Shown: positions 17,956-29,845, numbered from the stretch's first letter. The stretch is 64,000 bases of DNA from Gloeobacter morelensis MG652769 (GCF_021018745.1 NZ_CP063845.1:1798001-1862000); one strand, 5' to 3'. The notes: generated from the sequence alone by a model not told the origin. Program-made: numbers and translations.

Positions 17956-18672
17956 TCATCGGTAGGGTTGATATTCCTTAGGCTTCTCTCGGGTTAGCGG
18001 CACAAAGCGTACCGGAAATGTTTTTTGCTCGATGATGCCGCCAGGCGTTCTGGTCAATACCGTCATCCGCTGATCTTCCGACTGGGTTCCCACCGGAACG
18101 ATCAACCGGCCGTGCACGGCGAGCTGGTCGATGAGCGGCTGCGGGATGCGCTCTGGGGCGGCGGTGACCACGATCGCATCGAACGGGGCGTGCTGTGGCC
18201 AGCCCTGGTAACCGTCCCCGCTCCTCACGCGCACATTGCGGTAGCCCAGGTCCCGCAGGGTGCGCTCCGCCTGCCTGGCCAGCTCCGGCACTATCTCAAT
18301 AGTGTATATTTTTGCCGCCATTTCTGCGAGCACGGCGGCCTGATAGCCAGAGCCGGTGCCGATTTCGAGCACCTTCGCACCCGGTGTGATGCGGGCGGCT
18401 TCGCTCATGTAGGCAACGATAAACGGCTGGGAAATCGTCTGGTTGTACCCGATGGGCAGCGGCCTGTCCTCGTAGGCTTGCCGGGCGAGGGGCGGCGGGA
18501 CGAAGCGATGGCGGGGCACCTTCGCCATCGCCGCGAGCACCGCCGGCGCTTCGATGCCGCGCAGACGAAGTTGCTGGTCGACCATCCGTTGCCTGCGGAT
18601 CTGGTAGTCGTCGGTTTGTTGGGCCAGAAGACCCACCGGGGGCTCAAACGGCCCGAAGGGGGGAACGAACAC
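17956..18672 (-). CDS. pcm: Protein-L-isoaspartate O-methyltransferase
   Basis: A 238-residue SAM-dependent methyltransferase that repairs isoaspartyl residues in aged proteins. Visible motifs are MVDQQLRLRGI near the N-terminus, YNQTISQPFIVAYM, the SAM loop VLEIGTGSGYQAAVL, VRSGDGYQGWP and IVVTAAPERIP. The GTG at 18672 is chosen because GGAGG sits four bases before it; longer in-frame starts lack a ribosome site and add unlike residues. The short N-terminal stretch VPPFGPFEPPVGLL is mildly hydrophobic but not a convincing signal peptide. It is convergent with the glutathionyl-hydroquinone reductase gene. Confidence 0.9.
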   Translation of the reverse strand: MFVPPFGPFEPPVGLLAQQTDDYQIRRQRMVDQQLRLRGIEAPAVLAAMAKVPRHRFVPPPLARQAYEDRPLPIGYNQTISQPFIVAYMSEAARITPGAKVLEIGTGSGYQAAVLAEMAAKIYTIEIVPELARQAERTLRDLGYRNVRVRSGDGYQGWPQHAPFDAIVVTAAPERIPQPLIDQLAVHGRLIVPVGTQSEDQRMTVLTRTPGGIIEQKTFPVRFVPLTREKPKEYQPYR

Positions 18673-18804
18673 GCAACCTCCGAAGATCTGTCCTGTACTG
18701 CTTCGATCAAGCGCACGAAAACGTGACTGCGCATCTACCTTTTCGTGGAGGGATCGCGCCTGCGCATTGCAGCAAAAGGCCGGGCTTGCACCCACCACCC
18801 TGGA

Positions 18805-19533
18805 TCAAAGGGTGTCCGGGTCGATACCCAGAGCCTGCAGGCGCTCGCGCAGGCGCGAATTCTCCTGGAGTGCCGCCTCGGCTCGCTGCCGCTCCCGTTC
18901 AGCCCGCTGCCTTTCTTGCTCGGCTTGCTCTGCTGGTAACAGCACCAGTGCCCCATCCGGGGCAAAAAAGCGCAGGCGGCTCTCCTGCTCACCCAAAAAC
19001 ACCCCCATCTGCCGGCTCCAAAGCCGTCCGTTCTCCTCGGGGTGCAGCGACTCATACCGCCCGTCCACCAGGTGGAATCCCTGCAGTTCAAAGCTGTTTG
19101 GATCGAAAAGATAGTACTCCGGGGTCCGAAAAGTGAGCGAGTAGATTTCTTTCTTTAAGCCCCTGTCCACATCGGCTGTGGAGTCGGAGAGGATTTCGAC
19201 AATGACATTCGGGTAGCGGCCGTCCTCGTGCCAGACAATCCAGCTTCTGCGCTCCCGGCGCTCGACCCCAAGCACCAAAAAAAAATCCGGCCCGCGAAAG
19301 TCCTCGGATTTGCGCTGATTGGGACTGTAGTAAATGGTCAGGTTGCCGGTGGCGTAAAAATCTTGACGATCGGCAAACCAGCTTTGCGCCGACTGGATAA
19401 GGATCTCCATCTGCGTGCGGTGGCGGTCGCTCTCCATCGGGGGTTCGTCGCTCCACAAATCGGGAGGGGGCAACCTCACCCCAGGCGGCCAGTCGGCCGG
19501 AAGAGCCGGTTGGGCCGTGATTGGTTCACTCAT
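18805..19533 (-). CDS. Uma2 family (DUF820) putative endonuclease
   Basis: A 242-residue Uma2 protein with a full core: GPDFFLVLG, WIVWHEDGRYPNVIVEILSDSTADVD with the Glu of the nuclease-like site, then KKEIYSLTFRTPEYYLFDP. The C-terminal 40 residues are an EQERQRAERER coiled coil ending in LQALGIDPDTL, very like the end of the Uma2 gene at 515-1267, which suggests duplication of this subtype. The pcm gene lies 130 bases downstream on the same strand, so co-transcription is possible. Function is unknown for the family in cyanobacteria. Confidence 0.82.
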   Translation of the reverse strand: MSEPITAQPALPADWPPGVRLPPPDLWSDEPPMESDRHRTQMEILIQSAQSWFADRQDFYATGNLTIYYSPNQRKSEDFRGPDFFLVLGVERRERRSWIVWHEDGRYPNVIVEILSDSTADVDRGLKKEIYSLTFRTPEYYLFDPNSFELQGFHLVDGRYESLHPEENGRLWSRQMGVFLGEQESRLRFFAPDGALVLLPAEQAEQERQRAERERQRAEAALQENSRLRERLQALGIDPDTL

Positions 19534-19605
19534 TGCTGTCTCCCCAGTGTGCGACTATCCTGCCCAGCAGATTAGCACGTGGTCAAAAATTCATGCCTGC
19601 CGGAC

Positions 19606-19635
19606 AAAAACTTGCGTGCCGCACGCCCGGCACGC
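19606..19635 (-). terminator. Probable Rho-independent terminator after the ECF sigma gene
   Basis: Read on the minus strand, a 7-base-pair stem (GCGTGCC with GGCACGC, 19614-19635) with an 8-base loop is followed, after four bases, by five Ts (19606-19610). It starts 14 bases past the stop of the sigma factor gene and so ends the sigma/YCII operon. Confidence 0.7.
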
Positions 19636-19648
19636 ATCTGTGATTTGC

Positions 19649-20911
19649 TCACCGCAAGATGTGGTTGGACAGGACCGCTGCAGAGCCTGAAACCGAACCA
19701 AGCTCCTTGACCAGAAACTGGCGCACGTGGGTGTCCTCGCTCAGTCCGATGGCACGGGTGTAGGCTTCTTGAGCCTCCACGCGCCTGTCCAACCGGGCGA
19801 GCAGATGGGCGCGCACGGCCCAGTAGGGCTGATAGGTGACGGTCAGTTCCGGAGCGACAGCTTCAAGAGCCGCCAGGCCGGCGGCAGGACCGCTCACCTG
19901 CGCAAGGGCGGCAGCGCGGCTTACTTGAGCACCCAGCGCCGGGGTCAGGGCAACCAGATGCTCGTAAAGCAGCGCCACAGCCTGCCAGTCCGTGCGACCG
20001 GTGACCGCCCGCTGGGCGTGCACCGACTGAATAGCCGCTTCGAGCTGATAGCGGCCGATGGAGCGGTGGGTGGCGGCCCTGGCCAGTTCCTGCTCGGCTT
20101 CTTCCACCATTGAATGCGACCAGAGCGTTACATCCTGCTCCAAAAGCGGGACATACGCGCCCCCCGGGTTCCGCCGCGCTCCCCGCCGCGCTTCGCAGTG
20201 GAGCATCAGGGCGAGCAAACCGCGCGCCTCGGGTTCCTCGGGCATCAGCCCGACCAGGAGGCGCGAAAGCCAGATCGCCTCCGCCGCCAGGCCCCGGCGG
20301 CGCGGGTCGGTGCCTGCCACATCCTCCCAGCCTGTGCCGTAGGCCGCGTAAATTGCTTCCATCACCGAATCCAGTCGTGCCGGGAGTTCCCTTGGCTTGG
20401 GCACTGCAAAGGCGATGGCGGCGTCGCGGATCTTGGCTTTGGCGCGCACGAGGCGCTGACCCATCGCTGCCGGGGCGACCAGGAACGCCCCGGCGATCCG
20501 GACCGCGTCAAGACCGAGCACCGTCTGCAGCATCAGCGGCGTGCGCGCCCCGGCGGCAATCGCCGGGTGCGCGCAGATAAACAGCAACTTCAGCCGGTCG
20601 TCCGGGAAGGCGTCCCGCTCGGAGTCCGCCTGGGCCTGCTCAGCCAGTTGCCAGAGCGCCGGGGCCGCATCGGCTCTGACCCTGGCGCGCCGGGCCTCGT
20701 CGATGAGCCGCCGGCGCGCCACCGCGAGCAGCCAGGCTTCGGGCTTGTGGGGGACACCGTCGCGGGGCCAGGTCTCAAGGGCGGCGCGAAACGCATCGCC
20801 CAGAGCATCCTCAGCCGCCGTCAGATCGCGCGAGCGCACCGCGAGATAGGCGACCAGCCGACCGTAGGAGGTCCGCGCCACGAATTCGACCGTCTGGAAG
20901 GGGTTCACCAT
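19649..20911 (-). CDS. ECF-type RNA polymerase sigma factor with DUF6596 C-terminal domain (ECF42-like)
   Basis: A 420-residue ECF sigma factor with a long C-terminal extension. Region 2 is visible as YGRLVAYLAVRSRDLTAAEDALGDAFRAALETWP and KPEAWLLAVARRRLIDEARR. Region 4 is the QTVLGLDAVRIAGAFLVAPAAMGQRLVRAKAKI stretch. The last 250 residues (LPARLDSVMEAIYAAYGTGWED onward) form the TPR-like DUF6596 domain typical of this group. These factors have no anti-sigma partner; they are linked to YCII/DGPF proteins, and one lies directly upstream, 11 bases away. ATG 20911 is used because it begins the family N-terminus. Its regulon is unknown. Confidence 0.88.
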   Translation of the reverse strand: MVNPFQTVEFVARTSYGRLVAYLAVRSRDLTAAEDALGDAFRAALETWPRDGVPHKPEAWLLAVARRRLIDEARRARVRADAAPALWQLAEQAQADSERDAFPDDRLKLLFICAHPAIAAGARTPLMLQTVLGLDAVRIAGAFLVAPAAMGQRLVRAKAKIRDAAIAFAVPKPRELPARLDSVMEAIYAAYGTGWEDVAGTDPRRRGLAAEAIWLSRLLVGLMPEEPEARGLLALMLHCEARRGARRNPGGAYVPLLEQDVTLWSHSMVEEAEQELARAATHRSIGRYQLEAAIQSVHAQRAVTGRTDWQAVALLYEHLVALTPALGAQVSRAAALAQVSGPAAGLAALEAVAPELTVTYQPYWAVRAHLLARLDRRVEAQEAYTRAIGLSEDTHVRQFLVKELGSVSGSAAVLSNHILR

Positions 20912-20922
20912 CGCCCTTAGCT

Positions 20923-21276
20923 CTAGCCCATCACCAGCACCGGCCGGACCTCGACGGCGCCGCCCGCCGCGGCGGGGCAGCGCGCCGCCCAATCGAGGGC
21001 GCTGTCGAGATCGGGCACTTCGATCACGAAGTAGCCGCCCAGTTGTTCTTTGGTGTCGGCGTAGGGACCGTCCTGGATCTGCCGCTGGCCGTTTTGCAGG
21101 CGCAGGGTCGTACCGGCGTGGGGCGGCTGCAGCCCGCTACCACCGACCATGACGCCGGATTCTTGGAGCGTCTGGGCGTAGGCCGCCCAGGCTCCCCAGT
21201 ACGCCTGGCTTTTGTGGGTGTCGGTGCGCGCTTCAAAAGCCGCCGGTTCTTCGTAGGTCATGATCATGTACTGCAT
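20923..21276 (-). CDS. YCII-related (DGPF domain) protein
   Basis: A 117-residue YCII-family protein with the ferredoxin-like fold. MQYMIMTYEEP opens the domain, LQPPHAGTTLRL follows, and QDGPYADTKEQLGGYFVIEV is the DGPF-motif segment. Proteins of this kind are consistently encoded next to ECF42 sigma factors and are thought to be part of the signal circuit, though the mechanism is not settled. It is the first gene of a two-gene operon with the sigma factor. ATG 21276 has GGAG upstream; the 19 residues before it in the longer frame are unlike the family. Confidence 0.85.
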   Translation of the reverse strand: MQYMIMTYEEPAAFEARTDTHKSQAYWGAWAAYAQTLQESGVMVGGSGLQPPHAGTTLRLQNGQRQIQDGPYADTKEQLGGYFVIEVPDLDSALDWAARCPAAAGGAVEVRPVLVMG

Positions 21277-21381
21277 GGTTGTACTCCGGTGTTTGCGATT
21301 TGGTTTGCCGCACGGCCCGTCTGCCGCGCTCAATTCTAAGACGGGCGAGGGGCAGCTATTTCGACATCGCCGACAAAATAA

Positions 21382-22356
21382 TTAATGGCCGTTGCGCACC
21401 AGGCAGGCCACCAGCGCACCCTGCATGACGACCGGATGGGTGCGCAGGGCAATCAGCAATCCCGGCTCGGTGGTGTGCACCCGCTCCAGGGTCTCGCCGC
21501 GCAGCGGATCGACCACCTGAGCGAGCACCTCACCCTCGGCGAGACTCTCGCCCAGGGTCGCTGCGGGCACGAACAACCCCGGCGTCCGGCAGTGTACCGG
21601 TTGCACAGCAGTACCCGTCACCACCCGGGGGGATGCCGTTCCGGGCGGTTCCGGCGGCGGGCCGAGGACGATCCCCATATGCAGCATCAGGCGCACCAGC
21701 CCCGCGAAGACCCGGGTGCAGTACTCGGGCTCGATCGCCTGGCCGCCCCCGGCGCGGATCACCAGCACATCCACCCCCGCCTGGGAGAGGTTGTGGGCGA
21801 GGGTGCCCTGGGTGCGCACCGGCAACTCGTAGCAGTGGGCCGTCTTGGCGGTGGAGCGGCGGCGCACCCAGACGACCGGCAGCCCGAGGATCTGGGCCAG
21901 GTCGAGGGCGCGCGGCTGGCTGTGGTAGACCTGTACCCGGGGCCATTCGGCCAGGTGGTTCTCAGGCCCGTGCAGTTCGACGCAGCAGTCGGAGTGGCGC
22001 ACCTGCTCGAAGACCCAGCTGGCCAGCCGCTGGGTGGTCTCCCCCTGGGCGTAGCCCGGGAAGACCCGGTCGAGGTCGGTGTTGTCGAAGGGCCAGTGGC
22101 GGCTGGCCAGCAGCAGCCCCGGCGGGTTTACGGCCGGAAGCACCCGCACCTTACCCCGCAACTGGTAAGGCCCCTGGCGCAGCTCCTGGCGCCTGAGCCA
22201 CTCGATGAGCAGGTGGCAGGTGTAGACACCGTTGTAGGCATCGCCGTGCAGGCCGCCCACAACGCTCAGCACCGGCCGGCCGCGGCCGAACTCCTGCATC
22301 GCAATGTTGAGCGGACCGCCAAAGGGGACAAGCAAAGGCCCGAGGGATTTTTGCAT
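21382..22356 (-). CDS. Succinylglutamate desuccinylase/aspartoacylase family protein, probable pseudoenzyme
   Basis: A 324-residue M14-type AstE/AspA-family protein and a close relative of the gene just upstream. The fold landmarks are kept: VVGGLHGD (His37), LPAVNPPG, TDLDRVFPG and CVELHGP (His129). But the zinc-binding Glu of the HGxE motif is Ala40, and the position of the catalytic Glu (LVIELG in the neighbour) is Arg201. With two of the essential residues gone it is unlikely to hydrolyse amides. It could be a regulatory or structural partner of its neighbour. It starts 3 bases after that gene's stop, so the two are co-translated. Confidence 0.82.
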   Translation of the reverse strand: MQKSLGPLLVPFGGPLNIAMQEFGRGRPVLSVVGGLHGDAYNGVYTCHLLIEWLRRQELRQGPYQLRGKVRVLPAVNPPGLLLASRHWPFDNTDLDRVFPGYAQGETTQRLASWVFEQVRHSDCCVELHGPENHLAEWPRVQVYHSQPRALDLAQILGLPVVWVRRRSTAKTAHCYELPVRTQGTLAHNLSQAGVDVLVIRAGGGQAIEPEYCTRVFAGLVRLMLHMGIVLGPPPEPPGTASPRVVTGTAVQPVHCRTPGLFVPAATLGESLAEGEVLAQVVDPLRGETLERVHTTEPGLLIALRTHPVVMQGALVACLVRNGH

Positions 22357-22359
22357 AGT

Positions 22360-23322
22360 TTAGAGGTGCACCAGCCGGGCCACCAGCGACCCGGCATAGA
22401 CCAGCGGATGCACCCGCAGCGTGAACAGATGGCCGTCGATCGGCGCAATCACTTCCGCCTCCTGGCCGCTCAGCGGGTCGATCACCTGGCCCACGCGGCT
22501 GCCGCGCTTGAGCCGCTCGCCCAGGTTCAGCGACGGGCGCGGCAAGAACAGACCACCCGTCTCGGCGTTGATGTAGACGATGTTGAACTCGCTCGCCTGC
22601 AGCGGCCGGTTGGGGGCAGCGACGACCGGTCCGCCGCTCAGCACGCCGACGGCGAGCATCCACTGCAAAATTCCCTGAAAGACGCGCTCGCAATGACCCC
22701 GGTGGATGCGGCGGCCTGTCCCCAGTTCGATTACCAGGGCCGGGACTCCCCGCTCAAAAAGCGCCTGGGCGACCGTGCCTGCGATCCAGTTGTGCTGAGA
22801 ATGGCTCCAGACCACATCGAGGCCGAGGCAATTGGCCCACTCGATGAGGCGTGGTTCGTGGACCACCCGCACCTGGGGCAATTCCTCCAGAAAGCTGTTG
22901 GAGCTATGGATGTCGAAGCAGGCGGTCGAGCGGCCGGCGATGGCAAAGATGGCCGCCGCCAGACGCTCCCACTCGCTGCCGTCGGGATCGCCGGGAAAGA
23001 TGCGGTTGAGATCGCTGCCCGCCTCCGGCACGAAGCGCTCCCCCAGACTGCCCGCCAGCGGGTTGGCGCTGGGCAGCAGATTGACGGCCCCCTCCAGCCG
23101 CCAGCCCACCGGCAGCCGCTGCAAAAACTGCGACAGCCGGTGGCAGATATAGCCGCCATCCAGCTCGTCGCCGTGCAGGCCCGTCAGGATCGTCACCTCC
23201 TGTTCCGCGTGGCGCCAGCGCGGTTCGAAGCGGTGATTGATAAGCCGGATCTGCTGAGCGAAGGGCAGATCCAGCGCAAATACCTGTTTGCGTTCAAAAA
23301 GCACGGGGGCGGAGGCGACCAT
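22360..23322 (-). CDS. Succinylglutamate desuccinylase/aspartoacylase family zinc amidase
   Basis: A 320-residue M14-type amidase with an intact active site: TGLHGDELDG (His50 and Glu53 zinc ligands), LLPSANPLA, SDLNRIFPGD, CFDIHSSN (His139 zinc ligand) and LVIELGTG (catalytic Glu199). The C-terminal beta domain ends the protein. Family members deacylate N-acyl amino acids, but the substrate cannot be named here. The start is either ATG 23322 or a GTG 21 bases upstream; neither has a good ribosome site. The degenerate paralogue follows immediately in the same operon, and recQ is divergent. Confidence 0.82.
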   Translation of the reverse strand: MVASAPVLFERKQVFALDLPFAQQIRLINHRFEPRWRHAEQEVTILTGLHGDELDGGYICHRLSQFLQRLPVGWRLEGAVNLLPSANPLAGSLGERFVPEAGSDLNRIFPGDPDGSEWERLAAAIFAIAGRSTACFDIHSSNSFLEELPQVRVVHEPRLIEWANCLGLDVVWSHSQHNWIAGTVAQALFERGVPALVIELGTGRRIHRGHCERVFQGILQWMLAVGVLSGGPVVAAPNRPLQASEFNIVYINAETGGLFLPRPSLNLGERLKRGSRVGQVIDPLSGQEAEVIAPIDGHLFTLRVHPLVYAGSLVARLVHL

Positions 23323-23453
23323 GGCACAACGGCAGGTTTGCACCTTATTCTAGAGCCTCGATTTGCGGGTGCCAGACTGTGCGGCGGCGATTTGCCCGGG
23401 GGGAACGCCCCGAGGGCAACCGGCGCTCTCCACCGGCGGCGAAACTTATCGCC

Positions 23454-26511
<3,058 letters not shown>

Positions 26512-26628
26512 TCATCGTACCGGTCGGCTCGGCTGGCTCCTGTCGTTAACCTTACACCGATTCAAGGCGACCGCTGCCGACGGCCCATGAGACCGACACT
26601 GGACCTGCTCGCCGAGGAGTGATAGTGA

Positions 26629-28728
26629 TTGTCCAAGCTCGCAACCACAGGTATCTCCATGGGCAACTCGGGTGTTCTGCCGGGCCGCAGCTTCCCGCTG
26701 GGAGCGACGGTGACGGAGCGGGGCGTCAATTTTTGTCTTTTCTCGCAAAGTGCTACGGCCCTCGAACTGTTGCTTTTCGACGGTCCGAACGACCCGAAGC
26801 CGACGCGGGTGGTCCGCTTTGAGCCTGCCTGCCACAGGACGTTTTACTACTGGCATATGCTGGTGCCGGAGGTCGGCGCCGGGCAGGTCTACGCTTACCG
26901 GGCCTACGGCCCCTTTGCCCCCGCACGGGGTCAGCGCTTCGACGGCGAAAAAGTGCTGCTCGATCCCTATGCCCGGGCAGTGGTGGGCTGGCGCAACTAC
27001 AGCCGCGAGGCGGCGATTCGTCCTGGCGACAACTGCGCCCAGGCGCTGCGGGCGGTGGTGACCGACCCGGGCGCCTACGACTGGGAGGGAGATACTCCTT
27101 TGAACACCCCCTACGCCCGCACGGTGATCTACGAACTGCACGTCGGCGGCTTTACCCGCCATCCCAATTCGGGTGTCCCCGCATCCAAACGCGGCACCTA
27201 CGCGGGGCTCACCGAGAAAATTCCGTACTTGCAATCGCTCGGGGTGACGGCGGTCGAACTGATGCCCATCCACCAGTTCGACGAGCAGGACGCCCGGCCG
27301 GGGCTGACCAACTACTGGGGCTACAGTAGCCTCGCTTTTTTTGCTCCCCACCGGCCCTACAGTTCCCGCCAGGATCCCACCGGCCCCCTCGACGAATTTC
27401 GCGATCTGGTCAAAGCTCTGCACCGGGCGGGGATCGAGGTAATCCTCGATGTGGTCTTCAACCACACCGCCGAGGGCAATCATACGGGGCCGACCCTGAG
27501 CTTCAAAGGGCTCGAAAATCAGGTTTACTACATGCTCGAAGCGGAGAATCCGGCCCTCTACCGCAACTACAGCGGCTGCGGCAACACCGTCAAAGCCAAC
27601 CACCCGATCGTCGGTCGCCTCATCCTCGACTGTCTGCGCTACTGGGTCGCGGAGATGCACGTGGACGGCTTTCGCTTTGATCTGGCCTCGGTGCTGTCGC
27701 GCAATCTCTATGGCGTGCCCGTGGACAAGCCCGCCATCTTGTGGTCGATCGAGTCGGACCCGATCCTGGCCGGTACCAAGATCATCGCCGAGGCCTGGGA
27801 CGCCGCCGGGCTCTACCAGGTGGGATCGTTTTTCGGCGAGCGCTTTGCTGAGTGGAACGGTCCCTACCGCGACGATGTGCGCCGGTTCATCAAAAGCGAT
27901 TCCCACACGGTGGCCAAACTCGTCTCACGCCTTTTGGCAAGCCCCGACATCTACTATCTTCCCGACCGCGAGCCCAACCACAGCATCAACTTTGTCACCT
28001 GCCACGACGGCTTTACCCTCAACGACCTGGTCAGTTACAACCAAAAGCACAACGCCGCGAACGGCGAGGACAGCCGCGATGGCGCGGACGACAACTTCAG
28101 CTGGAACTGCGGGGTTGAAGGCCCCACGGACGATCGCGAGATCGAGGCGCTGCGGCTGCGGCAGATCAAAAATTGTCTGACGGTGCTGTTTGTCTCCCAG
28201 GGCACGCCGATGATCGCTATGGGCGACGAGGTGCGGCGCACACAGCGGGGCAACAACAACGCCTACTGTCAGGACAGCGAACTGAGCTGGTTCGACTGGA
28301 GCTTGCTGGAAAAAAACGCCGATCCGCTGCGGTTCGCCCGGGCTTTGATCCACTTTAGCCAGTCGCTGAAGTTGACGCAGTTGGAGCACATTCTGGCTTT
28401 TGCCCCGGACGGGGAGCGTCCCTACGCCGTTCTCCACGGCGTCCGGGTGCACCAGCCCGATTTGAGCGGCGATTCCCATGCCCTGGCGCTGGGCCTGCAC
28501 TACCCGGGAGCGGGGGAACATCTGCACGTGCTGCTCAACGCCTACTGGGAGGCACTCGACTTCGAACTGCCGCCCCCCCCGCCGGGGCTCGTCTGGCACC
28601 GCATCGTCGATACGGCCCGACCGGCTCCGGAGGATATCGCCGGGCGCCCCGACGCCCCCCCGGTGCTCGCGGGCGCCTATCGGGCCGGGGCGCGCTCGAC
28701 GGTCGTGCTGCTGGCGCTGAGCGCTTAG
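26629..28728 (+). CDS. glgX: Glycogen debranching enzyme (isoamylase-type, GlgX)
   Basis: A 699-residue GH13 enzyme that hydrolyses alpha-1,6 branches in glycogen. The N-terminal CBM48-like domain (GRSFPLGATVTERGVNFCLFS) is followed by the TIM barrel with DVVFNHTAEGNH, VDGFRFDLASVL (nucleophile Asp), IIAEAWD (acid/base Glu) and FVTCHDGFTLNDLVSYNQKHN (third Asp). These match GlgX/isoamylase. The start used is TTG 26629 after GAGGAG; an ATG 30 bases downstream would also give a normal N-terminus. It is divergent from pgm and overlaps the convergent DUF2808 gene by four bases. Confidence 0.93.
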   Translation: MSKLATTGISMGNSGVLPGRSFPLGATVTERGVNFCLFSQSATALELLLFDGPNDPKPTRVVRFEPACHRTFYYWHMLVPEVGAGQVYAYRAYGPFAPARGQRFDGEKVLLDPYARAVVGWRNYSREAAIRPGDNCAQALRAVVTDPGAYDWEGDTPLNTPYARTVIYELHVGGFTRHPNSGVPASKRGTYAGLTEKIPYLQSLGVTAVELMPIHQFDEQDARPGLTNYWGYSSLAFFAPHRPYSSRQDPTGPLDEFRDLVKALHRAGIEVILDVVFNHTAEGNHTGPTLSFKGLENQVYYMLEAENPALYRNYSGCGNTVKANHPIVGRLILDCLRYWVAEMHVDGFRFDLASVLSRNLYGVPVDKPAILWSIESDPILAGTKIIAEAWDAAGLYQVGSFFGERFAEWNGPYRDDVRRFIKSDSHTVAKLVSRLLASPDIYYLPDREPNHSINFVTCHDGFTLNDLVSYNQKHNAANGEDSRDGADDNFSWNCGVEGPTDDREIEALRLRQIKNCLTVLFVSQGTPMIAMGDEVRRTQRGNNNAYCQDSELSWFDWSLLEKNADPLRFARALIHFSQSLKLTQLEHILAFAPDGERPYAVLHGVRVHQPDLSGDSHALALGLHYPGAGEHLHVLLNAYWEALDFELPPPPPGLVWHRIVDTARPAPEDIAGRPDAPPVLAGAYRAGARSTVVLLALSA

Positions 28729-29279
28729 TTGTCGTCGATGCGGATGTGCCCATAACCCAGGAACTGGCCGTGGGCCTTTTCACCCGGCGGGAAGGCCGTG
28801 ATTCCGAATAGCTGCGTGCCGCCGATGCGCGAAGCTAGATAGATGGGCAGGCCGACCACTACTGTATTACCAGGCTCGACCGGCTCGGCGAGGCGCACCG
28901 AGACGCTCGGCTGAAAGCGATCGCCGGTGATCACGACTTTGTCGAGGGCGTAGCGCCGCTCGGAGCCTTCGGCGTTGACCACCTCGGTGCGCCCCAGATC
29001 GGGGTAGTACTCGGGGCCAAGGTCGCCCAGATCGACGTCGACGCGCTGCAACGGTTCACCGGCGTTGGCGGGCACGGCGATCGTGAAGTACAGGTTCGAG
29101 CGAAAATTAATCATGCGGTTGTAAGCGGTCGTGTTGACCAGCCGCGGCACACTCGTAAAGTAGACGGTACCATCACCGACTTTGACGGCCTGGCCCGGCT
29201 GGGCTGCCAAAAACAAACCCGCCAGGGCCGCCAGGGCACCCGCGCCCCAATAGCCGCGCGACAACTTCAGAATCGACAT
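28725..29279 (-). CDS. DUF2808 domain protein, exported
   Basis: A 184-residue protein with a signal peptide (WGAGALAALAGLFLAAQPGQA) and one DUF2808 domain, a family largely confined to cyanobacteria and of unknown role. Typical features are the NTTAYNRMINFRSNLYFTIAVPANAGEPLQRV stretch, the VVITGDRFQPSVSVRLAEPVEPGNTVVVGL strand pair and a final Gly-rich segment. ATG 29279 is set by an AGGAGG site at ideal spacing. It probably resides in the periplasm. It is convergent with glgX and divergent from a small secreted protein gene. Confidence 0.82.
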   Translation of the reverse strand: MSILKLSRGYWGAGALAALAGLFLAAQPGQAVKVGDGTVYFTSVPRLVNTTAYNRMINFRSNLYFTIAVPANAGEPLQRVDVDLGDLGPEYYPDLGRTEVVNAEGSERRYALDKVVITGDRFQPSVSVRLAEPVEPGNTVVVGLPIYLASRIGGTQLFGITAFPPGEKAHGQFLGYGHIRIDDN

Positions 29280-29384
29280 GCGTGACCTCCTAGACATGGC
29301 AATCTAGATCCCGCCCCGGTGGTGGGATCGCCGGGGGATCGCCTCGCTGAACCTGCGCCGACTTCCCTGGCTTTCCTTCCAGTG

Positions 29385-29412
29385 TTGAAAACCTCGCTGA
29401 GCCCGATATAAG
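29385..29412 (+). promoter_or_regulatory. Sigma-70-type promoter for the small secreted protein gene
   Basis: TTGAAA at 29385-29390 and TATAAG at 29407-29412 are separated by 16 bases, close to the vegetative consensus. The predicted start point near 29419 leaves a leader of about 22 bases before the ATG at 29441. Confidence 0.65.
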
Positions 29413-29440
29413 AAAGACATGAGAAGGGATTCATCAACGC

Positions 29441-29845
29441 ATGCGGTTCGAAAACGTCCTTGGGCTTCTGGCGTGGGTAGCGGCTTTTGCAGCCCAGCCA
29501 ACCCACGCCCAGTCCCCGCCGAGTGCGGCGGTGGTCTGTCGGCAAACGGGCCTTGCAACGCTGCGGGTGGTCAACGAAATGGCGGCGGCGGCTTTTGTGG
29601 AAGTCGAAAATGTCGGCCGATTGGCAGGCATCCTGCACCAGGAGATCGATCCGGGTCAGGCGCTGACCGCCGTCGGCTGCACCAGCGACCAGTTTGTGAT
29701 CCGCGTCTACACCGCCCGGCAGTGCGGCCGTGCCTTTGTGGCCCAGTCCGAAGCTTTGCGCGTCGAGGGCGAAAAGACCATCACCCTCTACCCGAGCGGT
29801 TTGTTTGATCCCGGTTGTGCCCTACTCTTGGCTAAAAAGACCTGA
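29441..29845 (+). CDS. Small secreted protein of unknown function
   Basis: I do not recognise this 134-residue protein. It has an N-terminal signal peptide (VLGLLAWVAAFAAQPTHAQ). The mature part is about 110 residues, beta-rich in character, with four Cys (at VVCRQ, AVGCTS, RQCGRA and DPGCAL) that could form two disulfides. That fits a periplasmic or secreted location. A near-consensus promoter stands just upstream. The histidine kinase gene follows after about 70 bases on the same strand and may be co-transcribed. Confidence 0.7.
   Translation: MRFENVLGLLAWVAAFAAQPTHAQSPPSAAVVCRQTGLATLRVVNEMAAAAFVEVENVGRLAGILHQEIDPGQALTAVGCTSDQFVIRVYTARQCGRAFVAQSEALRVEGEKTITLYPSGLFDPGCALLLAKKT

Noticed and set aside
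26512-27906. Open frame of about 460 codons on the minus strand
   Set aside because: Antisense to the catalytic barrel of glgX; no motif, no ribosome site.
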